Shown here: one piece after another, positions 26,051 to 35,667 of the stretch
How the letters are laid out: every line of letters starts with the position of its first letter
Numbering within the stretch: the first letter of the stretch is position 1
Assembly: GCF_009696275.1 (NCBI RefSeq)
Contig: NZ_VUMI01000025.1
Span: 22,065-86,064, forward strand
Source of the DNA: Eisenbergiella porci
GTDB taxonomy: Bacteria > Bacillota > Clostridia > Lachnospirales > Lachnospiraceae
Length of the DNA: 64,000 nucleotides
Direction of reading: 5' to 3'
Notes under the pieces: model-generated
Seen by the model: only the letters and a program-made list of their open reading frames with translations
Told to the model about the DNA's origin: nothing
Database searches by the model: none
Translations under genes and position numbers: made by a program

Positions 26051-28324
26051 TTACTGCGCTGCATTCAGCTGGTCCAGAAGCCCCGTCAGCTGCTCCAGGG
26101 TTACCTTGCCTCCGGCAAAGCTGAGGATTCCGCGGATTGGCATATATTTCATCATGGCTTCCATCATCTCGCGGGATATTGCCTCTGCCGCTGCATCGCT
26201 TTCATTCTGCTGGCCGCCGATATTAAGCTGCATCATGGGAGCAATGATCTGCATGGCTTTTTCGTCCTTCATCAGATCGCCGAAGGTGGTATCCATCGTA
26301 TAATGTACGGGAACCTTCACTGTGGATTCCACGGTCACCGCTGCTTCCAGCTGGATATCCCGGGAGGATTTTCCGATAAGGATACGGAATTCTCCGGTTT
26401 CCACATGCCAGTCATGCAGCTGGGTGTTCCAGTAAGCAAAGGCCCTCTTATCCAGGGTGAAGGTGACAGTCTTTGTCTCTCCGGGCGCAAGCTCTACTTT
26501 TTCAAAGCCCTTCAGCTCCTTAACGGGGCGGATCACAGTGCTCTCCACGTCGGAAACGTACAGCTGCACCACTTCTTTTCCTGCCATGCCGCCTGTATTG
26601 GTCACGTCCACGCTGACCTCCAGGACGTCGGTGTCTTTTATGTGATCTGCGCTGACCTTCAGGTTGGAATACTCATAACTTGTATAGGAAAGGCCGAAGC
26701 CGAAGGGGAAACGGACCTCCATTTTCTTGGTATCATAGTAACGGTAGCCTACAAACACGCCTTCTCTGTACTCCACCCTGTCGCCTTCGCCAAGATAGTA
26801 CAGGTATGACGGATTATCCTCCAGCTTGTAGGGGAAGCTTTCTGGAAGCTTTGCACTGGGATTCACTTTCCCGAAGAGGATATCCACAGTAGCAGCGCCT
26901 ACAGCCTGGCCGCCCAGGTAGGCTTCCACAATGCCCTTTACCTTGTCCGTCCAGGGCATTTCCACGGGGGAGCCATTATGTAATACCACGATGGTATTGG
27001 GCTGAACGGCCGCAACGCGTTCAATCAGCTCGTTCTGGCAGTCCGGCATTCCCATGTGCGCCCTGTCAAAGCCTTCGGATTCAAAGGCATCCGGAAGCCC
27101 GGCAAAAATAACCGCAGCCTTCGCTTTGGAGGCATTGGCAACCGCTTCCGCGATCATGGCCTCATCCACAACATCCGCGTCATCCGCATATCCTTCTGCA
27201 AATGTGATATTTCCCCAGTCCTTTACGCAGTCCCAGGCGCCGGTTACCTTATGGCTGTTGATGTGTGAGCTGCCGCCGCCCTGATAGCGGGGTTTTCTCG
27301 CATATTTGCCGATAAAGGCGATATCTTCCTTTTCGGAAAGCGGAAGAAGATTGTCTTCATTCTTCAGAAGGACAATGGTTTCTTCAGCGACCTTTTTCGC
27401 CATTTCATGATCCCTGTCTCTGTCAAATACCGCTGTTTTATCCCTGTTTTCCTCAAAACGGTATACAATGTTCAGGATACGCTCCACAGCCCTGTCCAGC
27501 ACCGCTTCATCCAGGCTGCCGTCCTTTACCGCATCCACGATCAGCTTATCATTGATGCCGCCGGAGGAGGGCATTTCCAGATCCAGGCCGGCTTCCAGAT
27601 CGGGCACTCTGTTGTTCACCGCACCCCAGTCACTTACCACAAAACCATCAAAGCCCCATTCCCCTCTCAGGATATCGGTGAGCGCTTCTTTATGCTCTGC
27701 CGCATAGGTGCCGTTGATTTTGTTGTAGGAGCACATAACGGTCCAGGGCTTCTGTTTGCTTACCGCCCCTTCAAAGGCCGCCATATAGATCTCGCGCAGC
27801 GTCCTTTCGTCAACCTCGGAGGATGAGGACATCCTGCGTGTTTCCTGGTTGTTTGCCAGGAAATGCTTGATGCTGGTCCCCACGTTTTTGCTCTGTACGC
27901 CCTTGATCAATGCGCCTGCTATCTCGGAAGCCACAAGGGGATCCTCGGAATAATATTCAAAATTACGTCCGCAGAGAGGAGAACGCTTGATATTCACCGC
28001 CGGCCCGAGGATAACGCCTACGCCCTCCGCCTGGCATTCTTCTCCCAGTGTCTCTCCCATTCTGGTAATCAGCTCTCTGTTGAAGCTGGCCGCCGTGCCG
28101 CAGCCTGCCGGGAAGCACACAGCCTTAATGCTGTCATTCATTCCCAGGTGATCCGCCTCCTGGTCCTGCTTTCTTAAGCCGTGAGGGCCGTCGGACACCA
28201 TCATTGCCGGAATCCCCAGCCGGTCAACGCTTTCCGTATGCCAGAAATCTGCGCCAGAACACAGGGACGCTTTTTCCTCCAGTGTCATCTGTTTGATTAA
28301 TTCCTGTAATTTTTCCCTTTCCAT
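26051..28324 (-). CDS. Glycoside hydrolase family 3 beta-glucosidase-type enzyme
   Basis: 757 residues, three-domain GH3 layout. The N-terminal barrel (SDGPHGLRKQD, GPAVNIKRSPLCGRNFEYYSEDP) contains the nucleophile motif GFVVSDWGAV. The alpha/beta sandwich follows (GLPDAFESEGFDRAHMGMPDCQNELI). A fibronectin III-like domain (TNTGGMAGKEVVQLYVSD) and an extra C-terminal region of about 100 residues end the protein. It has no signal peptide, so it acts on imported oligosaccharides. It is divergent from an AraC regulator that probably controls it. It hydrolyses beta-linked glucose or related sugars; linkage cannot be set from sequence. Confidence 0.93.
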   Translation of the reverse strand: MEREKLQELIKQMTLEEKASLCSGADFWHTESVDRLGIPAMMVSDGPHGLRKQDQEADHLGMNDSIKAVCFPAGCGTAASFNRELITRMGETLGEECQAEGVGVILGPAVNIKRSPLCGRNFEYYSEDPLVASEIAGALIKGVQSKNVGTSIKHFLANNQETRRMSSSSEVDERTLREIYMAAFEGAVSKQKPWTVMCSYNKINGTYAAEHKEALTDILRGEWGFDGFVVSDWGAVNNRVPDLEAGLDLEMPSSGGINDKLIVDAVKDGSLDEAVLDRAVERILNIVYRFEENRDKTAVFDRDRDHEMAKKVAEETIVLLKNEDNLLPLSEKEDIAFIGKYARKPRYQGGGSSHINSHKVTGAWDCVKDWGNITFAEGYADDADVVDEAMIAEAVANASKAKAAVIFAGLPDAFESEGFDRAHMGMPDCQNELIERVAAVQPNTIVVLHNGSPVEMPWTDKVKGIVEAYLGGQAVGAATVDILFGKVNPSAKLPESFPYKLEDNPSYLYYLGEGDRVEYREGVFVGYRYYDTKKMEVRFPFGFGLSYTSYEYSNLKVSADHIKDTDVLEVSVDVTNTGGMAGKEVVQLYVSDVESTVIRPVKELKGFEKVELAPGETKTVTFTLDKRAFAYWNTQLHDWHVETGEFRILIGKSSRDIQLEAAVTVESTVKVPVHYTMDTTFGDLMKDEKAMQIIAPMMQLNIGGQQNESDAAAEAISREMMEAMMKYMPIRGILSFAGGKVTLEQLTGLLDQLNAAQ

Positions 28325-28473
28325 ACCTTCTCCTTCTTAAACTTGCTGTTATCCCCCAGCCGGCTGCCGTCTCCGGCCGTCCTCAGCCAGGGCTTTCCTG
28401 AACCTCCGGCGCCGTCCGCCGGCGCCTGTATTTTCATCATAGCATGTTATAACCTGCTTTTCTATTGCAAAAA

Positions 28474-28501
28474 TGACTTACATTGGGTCAATATTGACTT
28501 A
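28474..28501 (+). promoter_or_regulatory. Direct repeats TGACTTA, 21 bp apart (candidate AraC-type sites)
   Basis: TGACTTA at 28474-28480 and again at 28495-28501, two helical turns apart, in the 240-bp region between the divergent GH3 and AraC genes. Such spacing suits the two helix-turn-helix motifs or two subunits of an AraC protein. It is inferred to be the control site of both genes. Confidence 0.5.
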
Positions 28502-28565
28502 TTTTGAAAAATAACGGATAATTAAGAGGTATTTTAAGGCAATTCTTAACCTTATGGAGGTTTTC

Positions 28566-29528
28566 ATGAAATATTATAATGAAGCGGGGCATTTCCCCGC
28601 AAACTGGGGTGAAAAGGAAATCGGTTATCAGGGTACCTCCGATTCCTGTCCCGGCAGTTATTTTGACGGCATCCAGGTAAAGGAATCCTTTTCACCGGTT
28701 GTTTATACCCATGAAAACATCCAGGTGGAGCCGGATATCCAGGTCCGCTGTTTTTCCTATGAGGATGCCGGAATCCTGGTCCCCCGGCACTGGCACAACA
28801 GTCTGGAAATTCTCTATATCGAGGCAGGGGATATGGATCTGCTGGTCAATGATCTCTCCATACGCCTGGAAAAAGGGGATTTTGCCATCATCAATTCCAG
28901 GGATATCCATGCCACCAGCAGTTCCGAGCATTCCCGCATAGATGTGCTTCAGATTCCCTATCAGTTCCTGAAAAAACACATTCCGGATTTTGACCGCATC
29001 CGCTTTATGAACGGCTCCTGCGGGGAAACGCGCTCCGATGAAGCCCTTGTCTACTGTCTAAAGGAAATACAGGAGATTTACATCCGTAAGCCCTATTGCT
29101 ATCAGCTGCATTTCACCAGCCTGCTTTATGAGCTGCTTTTTCTTTGCGTCAACTGCTTCCGGCTACCCGCGGGAGAGGGCGGAGGCAGCCTGAACGACGA
29201 GGAGCGCGCCCGGCTGATCACGGTAATGGATTATGTAAATGCACACTATCAGGAAAGCATCAGCCTGCGTGACGCCGCCGCCCAGGTGGCTCTGAACCCG
29301 GAGTATTTCTGCCGTTTTTTCAAAAAAAATATGGGAATGACCTTCCTGGAATTCGTAAACCAGGTTCGTTTTTCCCATATCTGCGAAGACATTCTGCGTA
29401 CCGATACAAGCATTACCGAGCTTCTGGTGCGCCATGGCTTTACCAATTATAAATTATTCCGGCGGATGTTTTACGAAAAATACGGCTGCACGCCTTCCGC
29501 CAAAAGAAAAGAGACCTCCGGAAAATAA
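28566..29528 (+). CDS. AraC-family transcriptional regulator (cupin plus HTH)
   Basis: 320 residues. The N-terminal cupin-like ligand domain (LVPRHWHNSLEILYIEAGDMDL) has the His pair usual for sugar sensors, and a C-terminal double helix-turn-helix (SLRDAAAQVALNPEYFCRFFKKNMGMTFLEFVNQVR...HGFTNYKLFRRMFYEKYG) is present. The ATG at 28566 has GGAGG five bases upstream; the earlier ATG four codons before overlaps that site. It is divergent from the GH3 gene, so a beta-glucoside-derived inducer is likely (inference). Confidence 0.88.
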   Translation: MKYYNEAGHFPANWGEKEIGYQGTSDSCPGSYFDGIQVKESFSPVVYTHENIQVEPDIQVRCFSYEDAGILVPRHWHNSLEILYIEAGDMDLLVNDLSIRLEKGDFAIINSRDIHATSSSEHSRIDVLQIPYQFLKKHIPDFDRIRFMNGSCGETRSDEALVYCLKEIQEIYIRKPYCYQLHFTSLLYELLFLCVNCFRLPAGEGGGSLNDEERARLITVMDYVNAHYQESISLRDAAAQVALNPEYFCRFFKKNMGMTFLEFVNQVRFSHICEDILRTDTSITELLVRHGFTNYKLFRRMFYEKYGCTPSAKRKETSGK

Positions 29529-29545
29529 TTTTTTTCTTCCGGAGG
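29515..29545. terminator. Terminator shared by the AraC and DUF378 genes
   Basis: CCTCCGGAA/TTCCGGAGG stem around an A/T-rich loop, overlapping the end of the AraC gene. It lies between convergent genes. Confidence 0.65.
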
Positions 29546-29563
29546 CTTCTTCGTATTTTCTGC

Positions 29564-29776
29564 TTATTCGTCTCTTCCGTTTCCAACACGGCCGAAAAAG
29601 GTAAGCAGATAGATTCCGCAGATACCCACAATCACATAAATGATTCTGGAAATCCAGCTCATCTGGCCGAATATCAGCGCTACCAGATCCAGTCGGAACA
29701 ATCCGATAAGTCCCCAGTTTACGGCGCCGATAACTGCAATCACAAGTGCTGTATAATCAAGACCTTTGTTTCCCAT
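29564..29776 (-). CDS. DUF378 small membrane protein
   Basis: 70 residues with two membrane helices. The text LVIAVIGAVNWGLIGLF and IIYVIVGICGIYLL fits the DUF378 (YuzA-like) family closely. A GGAGGTAGCTGTC site lies before the ATG. The function is unknown; family members are small inner-membrane proteins found as single genes. Confidence 0.9.
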   Translation of the reverse strand: MGNKGLDYTALVIAVIGAVNWGLIGLFRLDLVALIFGQMSWISRIIYVIVGICGIYLLTFFGRVGNGRDE

Positions 29777-29886
29777 GACAGCTACCTCCTTTTTCTTACA
29801 TAACTATCATGCCCGTTCAATTCCTTTTTTATACTTTTTTTGTATTTTCCTTTTTTAAGTTAAAATGTTCTGAAAAATACGGCGGT

Positions 29887-30167
29887 TCAGGCGATAAAAT
29901 ACGTATTGTGTCCTTCCTTTTTTGCCCGGTACAGCGCTTTATCCGCCTTGATGTAGAGGGAATCATAATCATTCTGCGGCCTGGCCAGAACAAGGTCATC
30001 CCCAACTGTATGGGATACCCTACACGAATCATCTGCCTGCCTCCGTCCGCAGCCAGGCTCTGTATCGGCAGCAGATGCCAAAACAACAGCATCAGCAATC
30101 CCGCCAGGCAAAGCTTCCCTTTAAAAAAACGCCTGCTTCCCCCTGTCACAGCCAGCTTATTATGCAT
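29887..30167 (-). pseudogene. Diguanylate cyclase sensor with large internal deletion
   Basis: The beginning, in one frame from 30167, has a signal peptide (GKLCLAGLLMLLFWHLLPIQSLA) and then QMIRVGYPIQ, the opening of a periplasmic solute-binding sensor domain. In another frame the end, to 29887, reads DYDSLYIKADKALYRAKKEG then HNTYFIA, the typical last helix of a GGDEF domain. The whole middle (binding domain, membrane helix and most of GGDEF, normally hundreds of residues) is missing, and the two ends meet near 30020 out of frame. The original protein would have made cyclic di-GMP in response to an extracellular ligand. Confidence 0.8.
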
Positions 30168-30379
30168 ATGTTTTATCCTCCGGACACTTCCGTCCCTGTA
30201 ATACTGTTCCTGTTATTTTATCACGGAGTGAAGAATAAAACCATACAGAATAATAAAAATAAATGAAATATCGGACTGGCGCTTTCAAACGCCCCTTACA
30301 GGAAACACTGCCGGGCCAGGGAGCAGCCGGGAAGAACGGCTCGTCGCACCGCAACGGATAAAACTGTGTTAAAATTCGG

Positions 30380-33253
30380 CTATTTTGAAAGATTCAGATA
30401 TTCCGTTATTATTTCTTCAGGCATCAGGCCTCCGCCTGTGGCCCACACGATGTGGGTCGCCTGGGCGGTCTTTTCATAAAGGCCCTGTTGTTTGAGCCAG
30501 GCGCGTCCCTGTTCTCCGGCCAGGATTTTGGGGCCGCCCAGGCAGGCGCAGGCGGAGGGTTCTATTATCACGCCTTCCGTTTCGTTAAGCCGTTGCATCC
30601 ATCCGGGAAGGCATTCGTCCTGTACCGTATAAATGCCGTCCAGAAGCGGACGCATATTGCGTGCCACAAGCTCTGAGGGCCGCCCTACCGCCAGGCCGTC
30701 CGCCAGCGTTTTCCCGCTCAGTCCGAAGTCCTGTACGCAGACTTGATCCCCTTTGCCGGTTGCCATGCCAAGGAGCATACAGGGGCTTTGCACCGGTTCC
30801 GCAAAAAAGCAGTGCACCGCGTCCCCGAATACATATTTCAACCCCAGGGTAATGCCGCCCGGCGCGCCTCCCACGCCGCAGGGCAGGTAAACAAACAACG
30901 GATGATCACCGTCCACGGGGATCTGTTTATCCGCCAGCTGTTTTTTCAGCCGGAGTGCGGCGGCGGCATAGCCCAGAAACAGTCTGGAGGAATGTTCGTC
31001 ATCCACAAAATAACTGTTTTCATCCGCATCGGACAGCGCCCTGCCCTCTTTGACCGCAGCGCCGTAATCTCCCTCATATTCTTTTACAATAACCCCTTTG
31101 CTCCGGAGGAGATCTTTTTTCCACTGCCTGGCGTCCGAGGACATATGCACCACCGCCCGATAGCCGATGGCTGCGCTCATAATGCCGATGCTCAGTCCCA
31201 GGTTTCCTGTAGAGCCCACCTGCATGGTATAGTGTGAAAAAAAGTCCCTGTGCTTCAAAAGGACGGAATAATCATCCGTTTCCTTCAGAAGCCCGGCCTT
31301 CAGGGCGAGCTCCTCCGTGGCTGCAAGTACCTCGTAAATGCCGCCTCTGGCTTTGACGGATCCGGCCACCGCCAGCTCACTGTCCAGCTTCATGAGCATG
31401 CGTCCATGTCTGAGAGGCTCCCCCTCTCCCGCCCCGCAGCCGTCCCAGAGGCTTTCCGCCATGGCCGGGATATCCTGCAGCGGGGATTCGATGATTCCTC
31501 CGGTTTTCTGAAGCTCCGGGAAGCAGCCTTCCAGAAATGGGGCGAACCTGAGCAGGCGCGCCTGGGCCTCTTCTATATCCGCCATCGTAAAGTCCAGGCT
31601 TTCCTTCGCTTTTGCGAAAGAAACACGGTGGGGATTGATCCAGAAGACCTCCCTCTGCGCTGTCACCCGGGCGATGATATCCGATGCTTCCTCCATTGCC
31701 GCATCCGGCACTGCCTGTGGCTGCGGACCCACCGTTTCCTTTGTGGAAACGGCGTGATCCAGGGAGCGCTGCAGGCGGAATACCTCATCAGGGAAGCGGT
31801 TCAGCGTTTCCTCCTCTGTCAGCGGCTCCGTATGGATCCGGCCATCCCAGACCATTTTTTCCCGCTCGTCTCCCAGCGGCTTCCATTCCGGGATGCCCTC
31901 CCAGTTGGGATCTCCGGTTTCGAAAAAGCGGACGTAGCTTTCATAGATAATTTCCGCGGTCTTTCTACGTTCCTCCAGGGCAATTCCGGGGAATAAAGCA
32001 TCATCCCGCCAGGCGCCGTCAAATGCGGCGGACTGATCCAGCACATGGGACGCCGTACCGAAATCCATGCTGTAATACCAGACCTGGCTTCCGTTTTTCG
32101 CCAGAAGTTCCGCCAGGCGCCTGCTGTAGGTACGGTACATGTAGTCGGAAAGAAGCTGTTCCCATTTCAGCGCCCTGCGTAAAGCTAAACCACTTTCTTC
32201 CTGCCGCTCCCCGGCGTCGAACTCCTCGAATTCCTCTATGGCAATCTCCGCGTTCTGCCCAAACAGGGCCCTGGCAATGGCAGGGCAATGGGCCGTAAAA
32301 TCAGGATCGCCCAGGCGGCGGAATACCATTTCATGGCGGCAGCTGCCCACAATTGCCTTGCCCGACCAATGCCTGCCGCTTCTCAGCGCTTCCCTCCAGT
32401 CCATGGGAACCGTAATTCCATCGGCAACCGGGCCGAAGGTACAAGTATTTCCCGGATTATCCACAAGCCGCTCCTGTACTGCCAGCAGGTTATCCACATC
32501 CATGGTCAGGATATCCTCCGGCCTTTTAAGCCCTGCCAGCGAGAAAAAGGAATCCGCAACCGCAGCAGCTGTTTCTTCTTCACGGATACACTGGTAAGCG
32601 CCGCTGGCCATCAATACCTGGCTGCAACAGGTTTTCAGCTCCGGCCTCAGCAGAAGCGCGCCAAGAGTCTTGGCTCCTGCGGATTCGCCAAACACGGTAA
32701 TCCTGCTGCGGTCGCCTCCAAACTCCCCGATATTATCATATATCCAGCGCAGGGCCGCCAGCTGATCCAGGGTCCCGTTGTTTCCGGTGCCCCGGTATTC
32801 CTCACCCAGCGCAGTTCCCAGATAAAGATAACCCAATACGCCCAGGCGGTAATTTATGGAAACATAAATAAAGCTATGATCGCGTATGATCTGTTTTCCG
32901 CTCCGGTCACGGTTGCTTCCGTTCTGGAATGCGCCGCCGTGAATATAGACCGCCACAGGCAGGCCCCTTCCTTCCCGGCGCGCCTCCAGGGCGGCCCGCG
33001 CCGAAACATAAATATTCAGATTCAGACAGTCCTCCCCGTATTCCTTCCGCCCTTCCAAACCGGCCTGCGTTTCTTGCGCAGGATGGGACTGGACCGCTTT
33101 TTTACCAAACGCGTCAGCCTGAAACATCCCTTCCCAGTTTATTTCCCGGGGCGCCTGAAACCGCTCCGCCCGGGCATAGGGAATCCCCAGAAAATTCTGA
33201 AGTCCGTTTTCCTCAAATCCTTCCACATAACCGCCTGTTGTTTTGATTCTCAT
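30380..33253 (-). CDS. Carboxylesterase type B fused to D-serine ammonia-lyase
   Basis: 957 residues in one uninterrupted frame. Residues 1-about 495 form a type B carboxylesterase: NFLGIPYA, EDCLNLNIYV, YIHGGAF oxyanion hole, nucleophile GESAG (Ser191) and a candidate catalytic His near 403. Residues about 520-957 form a full-length DsdA: WINP start, SGSVKAR-type site GSVKARGGIY with the PLP lysine at 634, VGSTGNLG phosphate loop (679-686) and THIVWATGGG end. DsdA converts D-serine to pyruvate and ammonia. The internal ATG at residue 520 lacks a ribosome binding site, so a fused product is expected. It overlaps lpd by four bases and is the last gene of the glycine cleavage operon. The esterase substrate is unknown. 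Confidence 0.92.
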   Translation of the reverse strand: MRIKTTGGYVEGFEENGLQNFLGIPYARAERFQAPREINWEGMFQADAFGKKAVQSHPAQETQAGLEGRKEYGEDCLNLNIYVSARAALEARREGRGLPVAVYIHGGAFQNGSNRDRSGKQIIRDHSFIYVSINYRLGVLGYLYLGTALGEEYRGTGNNGTLDQLAALRWIYDNIGEFGGDRSRITVFGESAGAKTLGALLLRPELKTCCSQVLMASGAYQCIREEETAAAVADSFFSLAGLKRPEDILTMDVDNLLAVQERLVDNPGNTCTFGPVADGITVPMDWREALRSGRHWSGKAIVGSCRHEMVFRRLGDPDFTAHCPAIARALFGQNAEIAIEEFEEFDAGERQEESGLALRRALKWEQLLSDYMYRTYSRRLAELLAKNGSQVWYYSMDFGTASHVLDQSAAFDGAWRDDALFPGIALEERRKTAEIIYESYVRFFETGDPNWEGIPEWKPLGDEREKMVWDGRIHTEPLTEEETLNRFPDEVFRLQRSLDHAVSTKETVGPQPQAVPDAAMEEASDIIARVTAQREVFWINPHRVSFAKAKESLDFTMADIEEAQARLLRFAPFLEGCFPELQKTGGIIESPLQDIPAMAESLWDGCGAGEGEPLRHGRMLMKLDSELAVAGSVKARGGIYEVLAATEELALKAGLLKETDDYSVLLKHRDFFSHYTMQVGSTGNLGLSIGIMSAAIGYRAVVHMSSDARQWKKDLLRSKGVIVKEYEGDYGAAVKEGRALSDADENSYFVDDEHSSRLFLGYAAAALRLKKQLADKQIPVDGDHPLFVYLPCGVGGAPGGITLGLKYVFGDAVHCFFAEPVQSPCMLLGMATGKGDQVCVQDFGLSGKTLADGLAVGRPSELVARNMRPLLDGIYTVQDECLPGWMQRLNETEGVIIEPSACACLGGPKILAGEQGRAWLKQQGLYEKTAQATHIVWATGGGLMPEEIITEYLNLSK

Positions 33254-34641
33254 GTTCTCTCCTGTTGCAGCAACCGGGCCGCTTCACCGATGCCCTCCCC
33301 AAAGGTGGGATGGGGATGGATGACTCCGGCCAGCTCCCCTGCGGTAATTCCGCGGCTGATTGCCAGCGCAAGCTCTCCAATCATATCGGTGGCGCGGGCG
33401 CACATCAGCTGCGCTCCCACAATTTTTTCATTATCCTCCCGTGCCACAAGCCTGATAAAACCTCTCTCCTGGCCGGAAAGCACGAATTTTCCGTTCAGGG
33501 ACATTATGTACTTCGCTGTTTTTACCGGGACGCCTGAAGCCTTTGCTTCCTCACAGGTAAGGCCCGCACAGGCAATTTCCGGATCTGTATATACGCAGGA
33601 AGGAATGACCCTTCTGTCTATGGAAGGTTCCCTGCCTTCCATATGATCCAGCGCAAGCAGCCCCTCCGCAGTGGCAGCGTGAGCAAGCTGTATGCCCCCT
33701 GTCACGTCTCCCACGGCGTATATGCCGGGAATCCGGGTCCGGTAATTCTCGTCCACAGGAATGCGTCCACGCTCCGTCCCGCTTGGCCCCAGCAGCTGCC
33801 CTGACCAGACGGACTCCCCGTCCGCCCTGCGGCCCACCGCTGCCAGAAGCCCTTTTGCGGAAGCCGAAAACGCCTGTCCTTTTTCTTCATAATAACATAC
33901 AAAGCCTCCCTCTTGCATTCTTTCCACACGGGTTACGGAAGCTTTTGTATGGATATCCACACCTCTTTTTTTCAGTATCATTTTCAGATTCTGGGAAATC
34001 TCCCGATCCATGCCGGGCAAAATCCGATCCATGGCCTCCAGTACGGTGACCTTTTTCCCCAGGTCAGAATAGAAGGAGGCAAATTCCATGCCGATCACGC
34101 CTCCGCCTATAATAATAAGGCTGTCGTATGGTTTCTGTCTTGCAAGAAGGCCGGCGCTGTCCTCCACACCGGGCAGATCGATTCCCGGAATCGGCGGAAC
34201 AGCGGTTTTAGCCCCGGCCGCGATAAGGATGCGGGGCGCTGTAAGAAGAATTTCCTCTTTTCCTGTCGTTACCAGCACCTTTTCTTTTTCTAGGATCCGG
34301 CCGGTACCGGTAAAAAGAGTCACACCCTTTTTCTGAAACTGCACGGCAATTCCCTCCCGCAGGGAGGAGATTACCTCAAGACGGCGTTCCTGCAGCCGGG
34401 CCATATCCACATGAGCCTCCGACACGCTCAGCCCCTCCGCCTGCGCTTCCTGCAGCCTGCGGTACAAACCTGAAGCATGAAGCAATGTCTTTGTGGGAAT
34501 ACAGCCGCGATTCAGACAGGTTCCTCCCAGCTCATCTTTTTCTATGACAGCCACCCTGCGGCCGCCCTCCGCCGCACGAAGCGCCGCCGGATAGCCTCCC
34601 GGCCCTGCGCCGATAACAATCAAATCAAATTCCTGTGCCAT
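33250..34641 (-). CDS. lpdA: Dihydrolipoyl dehydrogenase
   Basis: 463 residues. N-terminal FAD motif VIGAGPGGYPAALRAAEGG, redox-active disulfide GGTCLNRGCIPTK, NAD site IIGGGVIGMEFASFYSDLG, YAVGDVTGG and the C-terminal HPHPTFGEGIGEA with the catalytic His-Glu pair. As L protein of the glycine cleavage system it reoxidises the dihydrolipoyl arm of GcvH with NAD+. It lies 30 bases after lplA and overlaps the fusion gene. Confidence 0.96.
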   Translation of the reverse strand: MAQEFDLIVIGAGPGGYPAALRAAEGGRRVAVIEKDELGGTCLNRGCIPTKTLLHASGLYRRLQEAQAEGLSVSEAHVDMARLQERRLEVISSLREGIAVQFQKKGVTLFTGTGRILEKEKVLVTTGKEEILLTAPRILIAAGAKTAVPPIPGIDLPGVEDSAGLLARQKPYDSLIIIGGGVIGMEFASFYSDLGKKVTVLEAMDRILPGMDREISQNLKMILKKRGVDIHTKASVTRVERMQEGGFVCYYEEKGQAFSASAKGLLAAVGRRADGESVWSGQLLGPSGTERGRIPVDENYRTRIPGIYAVGDVTGGIQLAHAATAEGLLALDHMEGREPSIDRRVIPSCVYTDPEIACAGLTCEEAKASGVPVKTAKYIMSLNGKFVLSGQERGFIRLVAREDNEKIVGAQLMCARATDMIGELALAISRGITAGELAGVIHPHPTFGEGIGEAARLLQQERT

Positions 34642-34671
34642 TAATTACCTCCCGCTGCCAAAGGCCGCATA

Positions 34672-35667
34672 TTATAAAAGCAGGCCCAGCAGTCTTTCCA
34701 AATCATCCTTCATGGATGCCTGCAGCCTGTTTTGCGCCGGTATCTGCCGGAAGGCCTCCGCAACCGCAGCCTTCGTCAGCTGTGTTCCGGGAAGCGCCTC
34801 CGTAAGCGCAGTCACCAGCTGTGTATCCAACGCATCCGTATGGAGGATCAATTCACTAATCCTCCCCCCATCCGCCTTCAGCGCAAGCTGTACCTCTCCC
34901 CAGGAAAAACGGCGGGAAATTTCATCGCTGAAGGGAATCTGTCTGCCATACTTCCATTCCCAGGAAGCAAAGGCAGCCGCCCGGCTGCGGATTTCACCAC
35001 CCTCCAGCCGTTCTCCCGGAAACGGCTCCACCGGCAGCCCGTAGCGCCCGGCGAAGGCCTCCTTCAGCACAACAGCCATCCTTTCCTTCGTAAGCTCCGG
35101 CATCAGATCACACAGATTGATGACCCGGCTGCGCACGGACTCCACCCCTTTGGATTCCAGCTTCTGCCTGGAAACATGCAGATATTTTTCCATCTGCTCC
35201 TGATCCGCGTGCATGAGTATCGTACCATGATGGTAACAGCAGTCTCCCGTAGAATAATACGCATTTCCTGAAAATTTACATCCGTTGATGGTGATATCGT
35301 TACGGCCGCTTTTACAGGCGGAAAGCCCCAGGCGTTTCACCGCCTCCAGGACGACATCCGTCTGTTTATCCACATCATAATTGCACCTGCGCGCCAGAAA
35401 AGTGAAATTCAAGTTCCCCAAATCATGAAATACGGCGCCGCCGCCGGAAAGACGGCGGGCAAGATACCCGCCGTCCGCCTCCAGCTCCTTCGTCCTGCAT
35501 TCCTTCCAGGCATTCTGGTTCCGTCCGATGACCACCGTCCGTTCATTCTGCCACAAATAAAGAATACATTCGTCCTCTCCCGCCTGGTACATCAGATATT
35601 CTTCCAGCCCCATATTCTGATACGGATTAAAACAGCCTGATTCTATGGTATATATTTTTTTTATCAT
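34672..35667 (-). CDS. lplA: Lipoate-protein ligase A
   Basis: 331 residues. The order LYLWQNERTVVIGRNQNAWKEC, then RRLSGGGAVFHDLGNLNFTF and NDITINGCKFSGNAYY is the lipoyl-AMP-forming catalytic domain, followed by the C-terminal accessory domain. It attaches free lipoate to GcvH using ATP. Placement inside the gcv operon, overlapping gcvPB by four bases, shows dedicated lipoylation, consistent with salvage rather than synthesis. Confidence 0.95.
   Translation of the reverse strand: MIKKIYTIESGCFNPYQNMGLEEYLMYQAGEDECILYLWQNERTVVIGRNQNAWKECRTKELEADGGYLARRLSGGGAVFHDLGNLNFTFLARRCNYDVDKQTDVVLEAVKRLGLSACKSGRNDITINGCKFSGNAYYSTGDCCYHHGTILMHADQEQMEKYLHVSRQKLESKGVESVRSRVINLCDLMPELTKERMAVVLKEAFAGRYGLPVEPFPGERLEGGEIRSRAAAFASWEWKYGRQIPFSDEISRRFSWGEVQLALKADGGRISELILHTDALDTQLVTALTEALPGTQLTKAAVAEAFRQIPAQNRLQASMKDDLERLLGLLL

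Noticed and set aside
31696..31698. Internal start that would make DsdA a separate protein
   Set aside because: The ATG at residue 520 has no ribosome binding site and the frame is continuous, so a fusion is the simplest reading.
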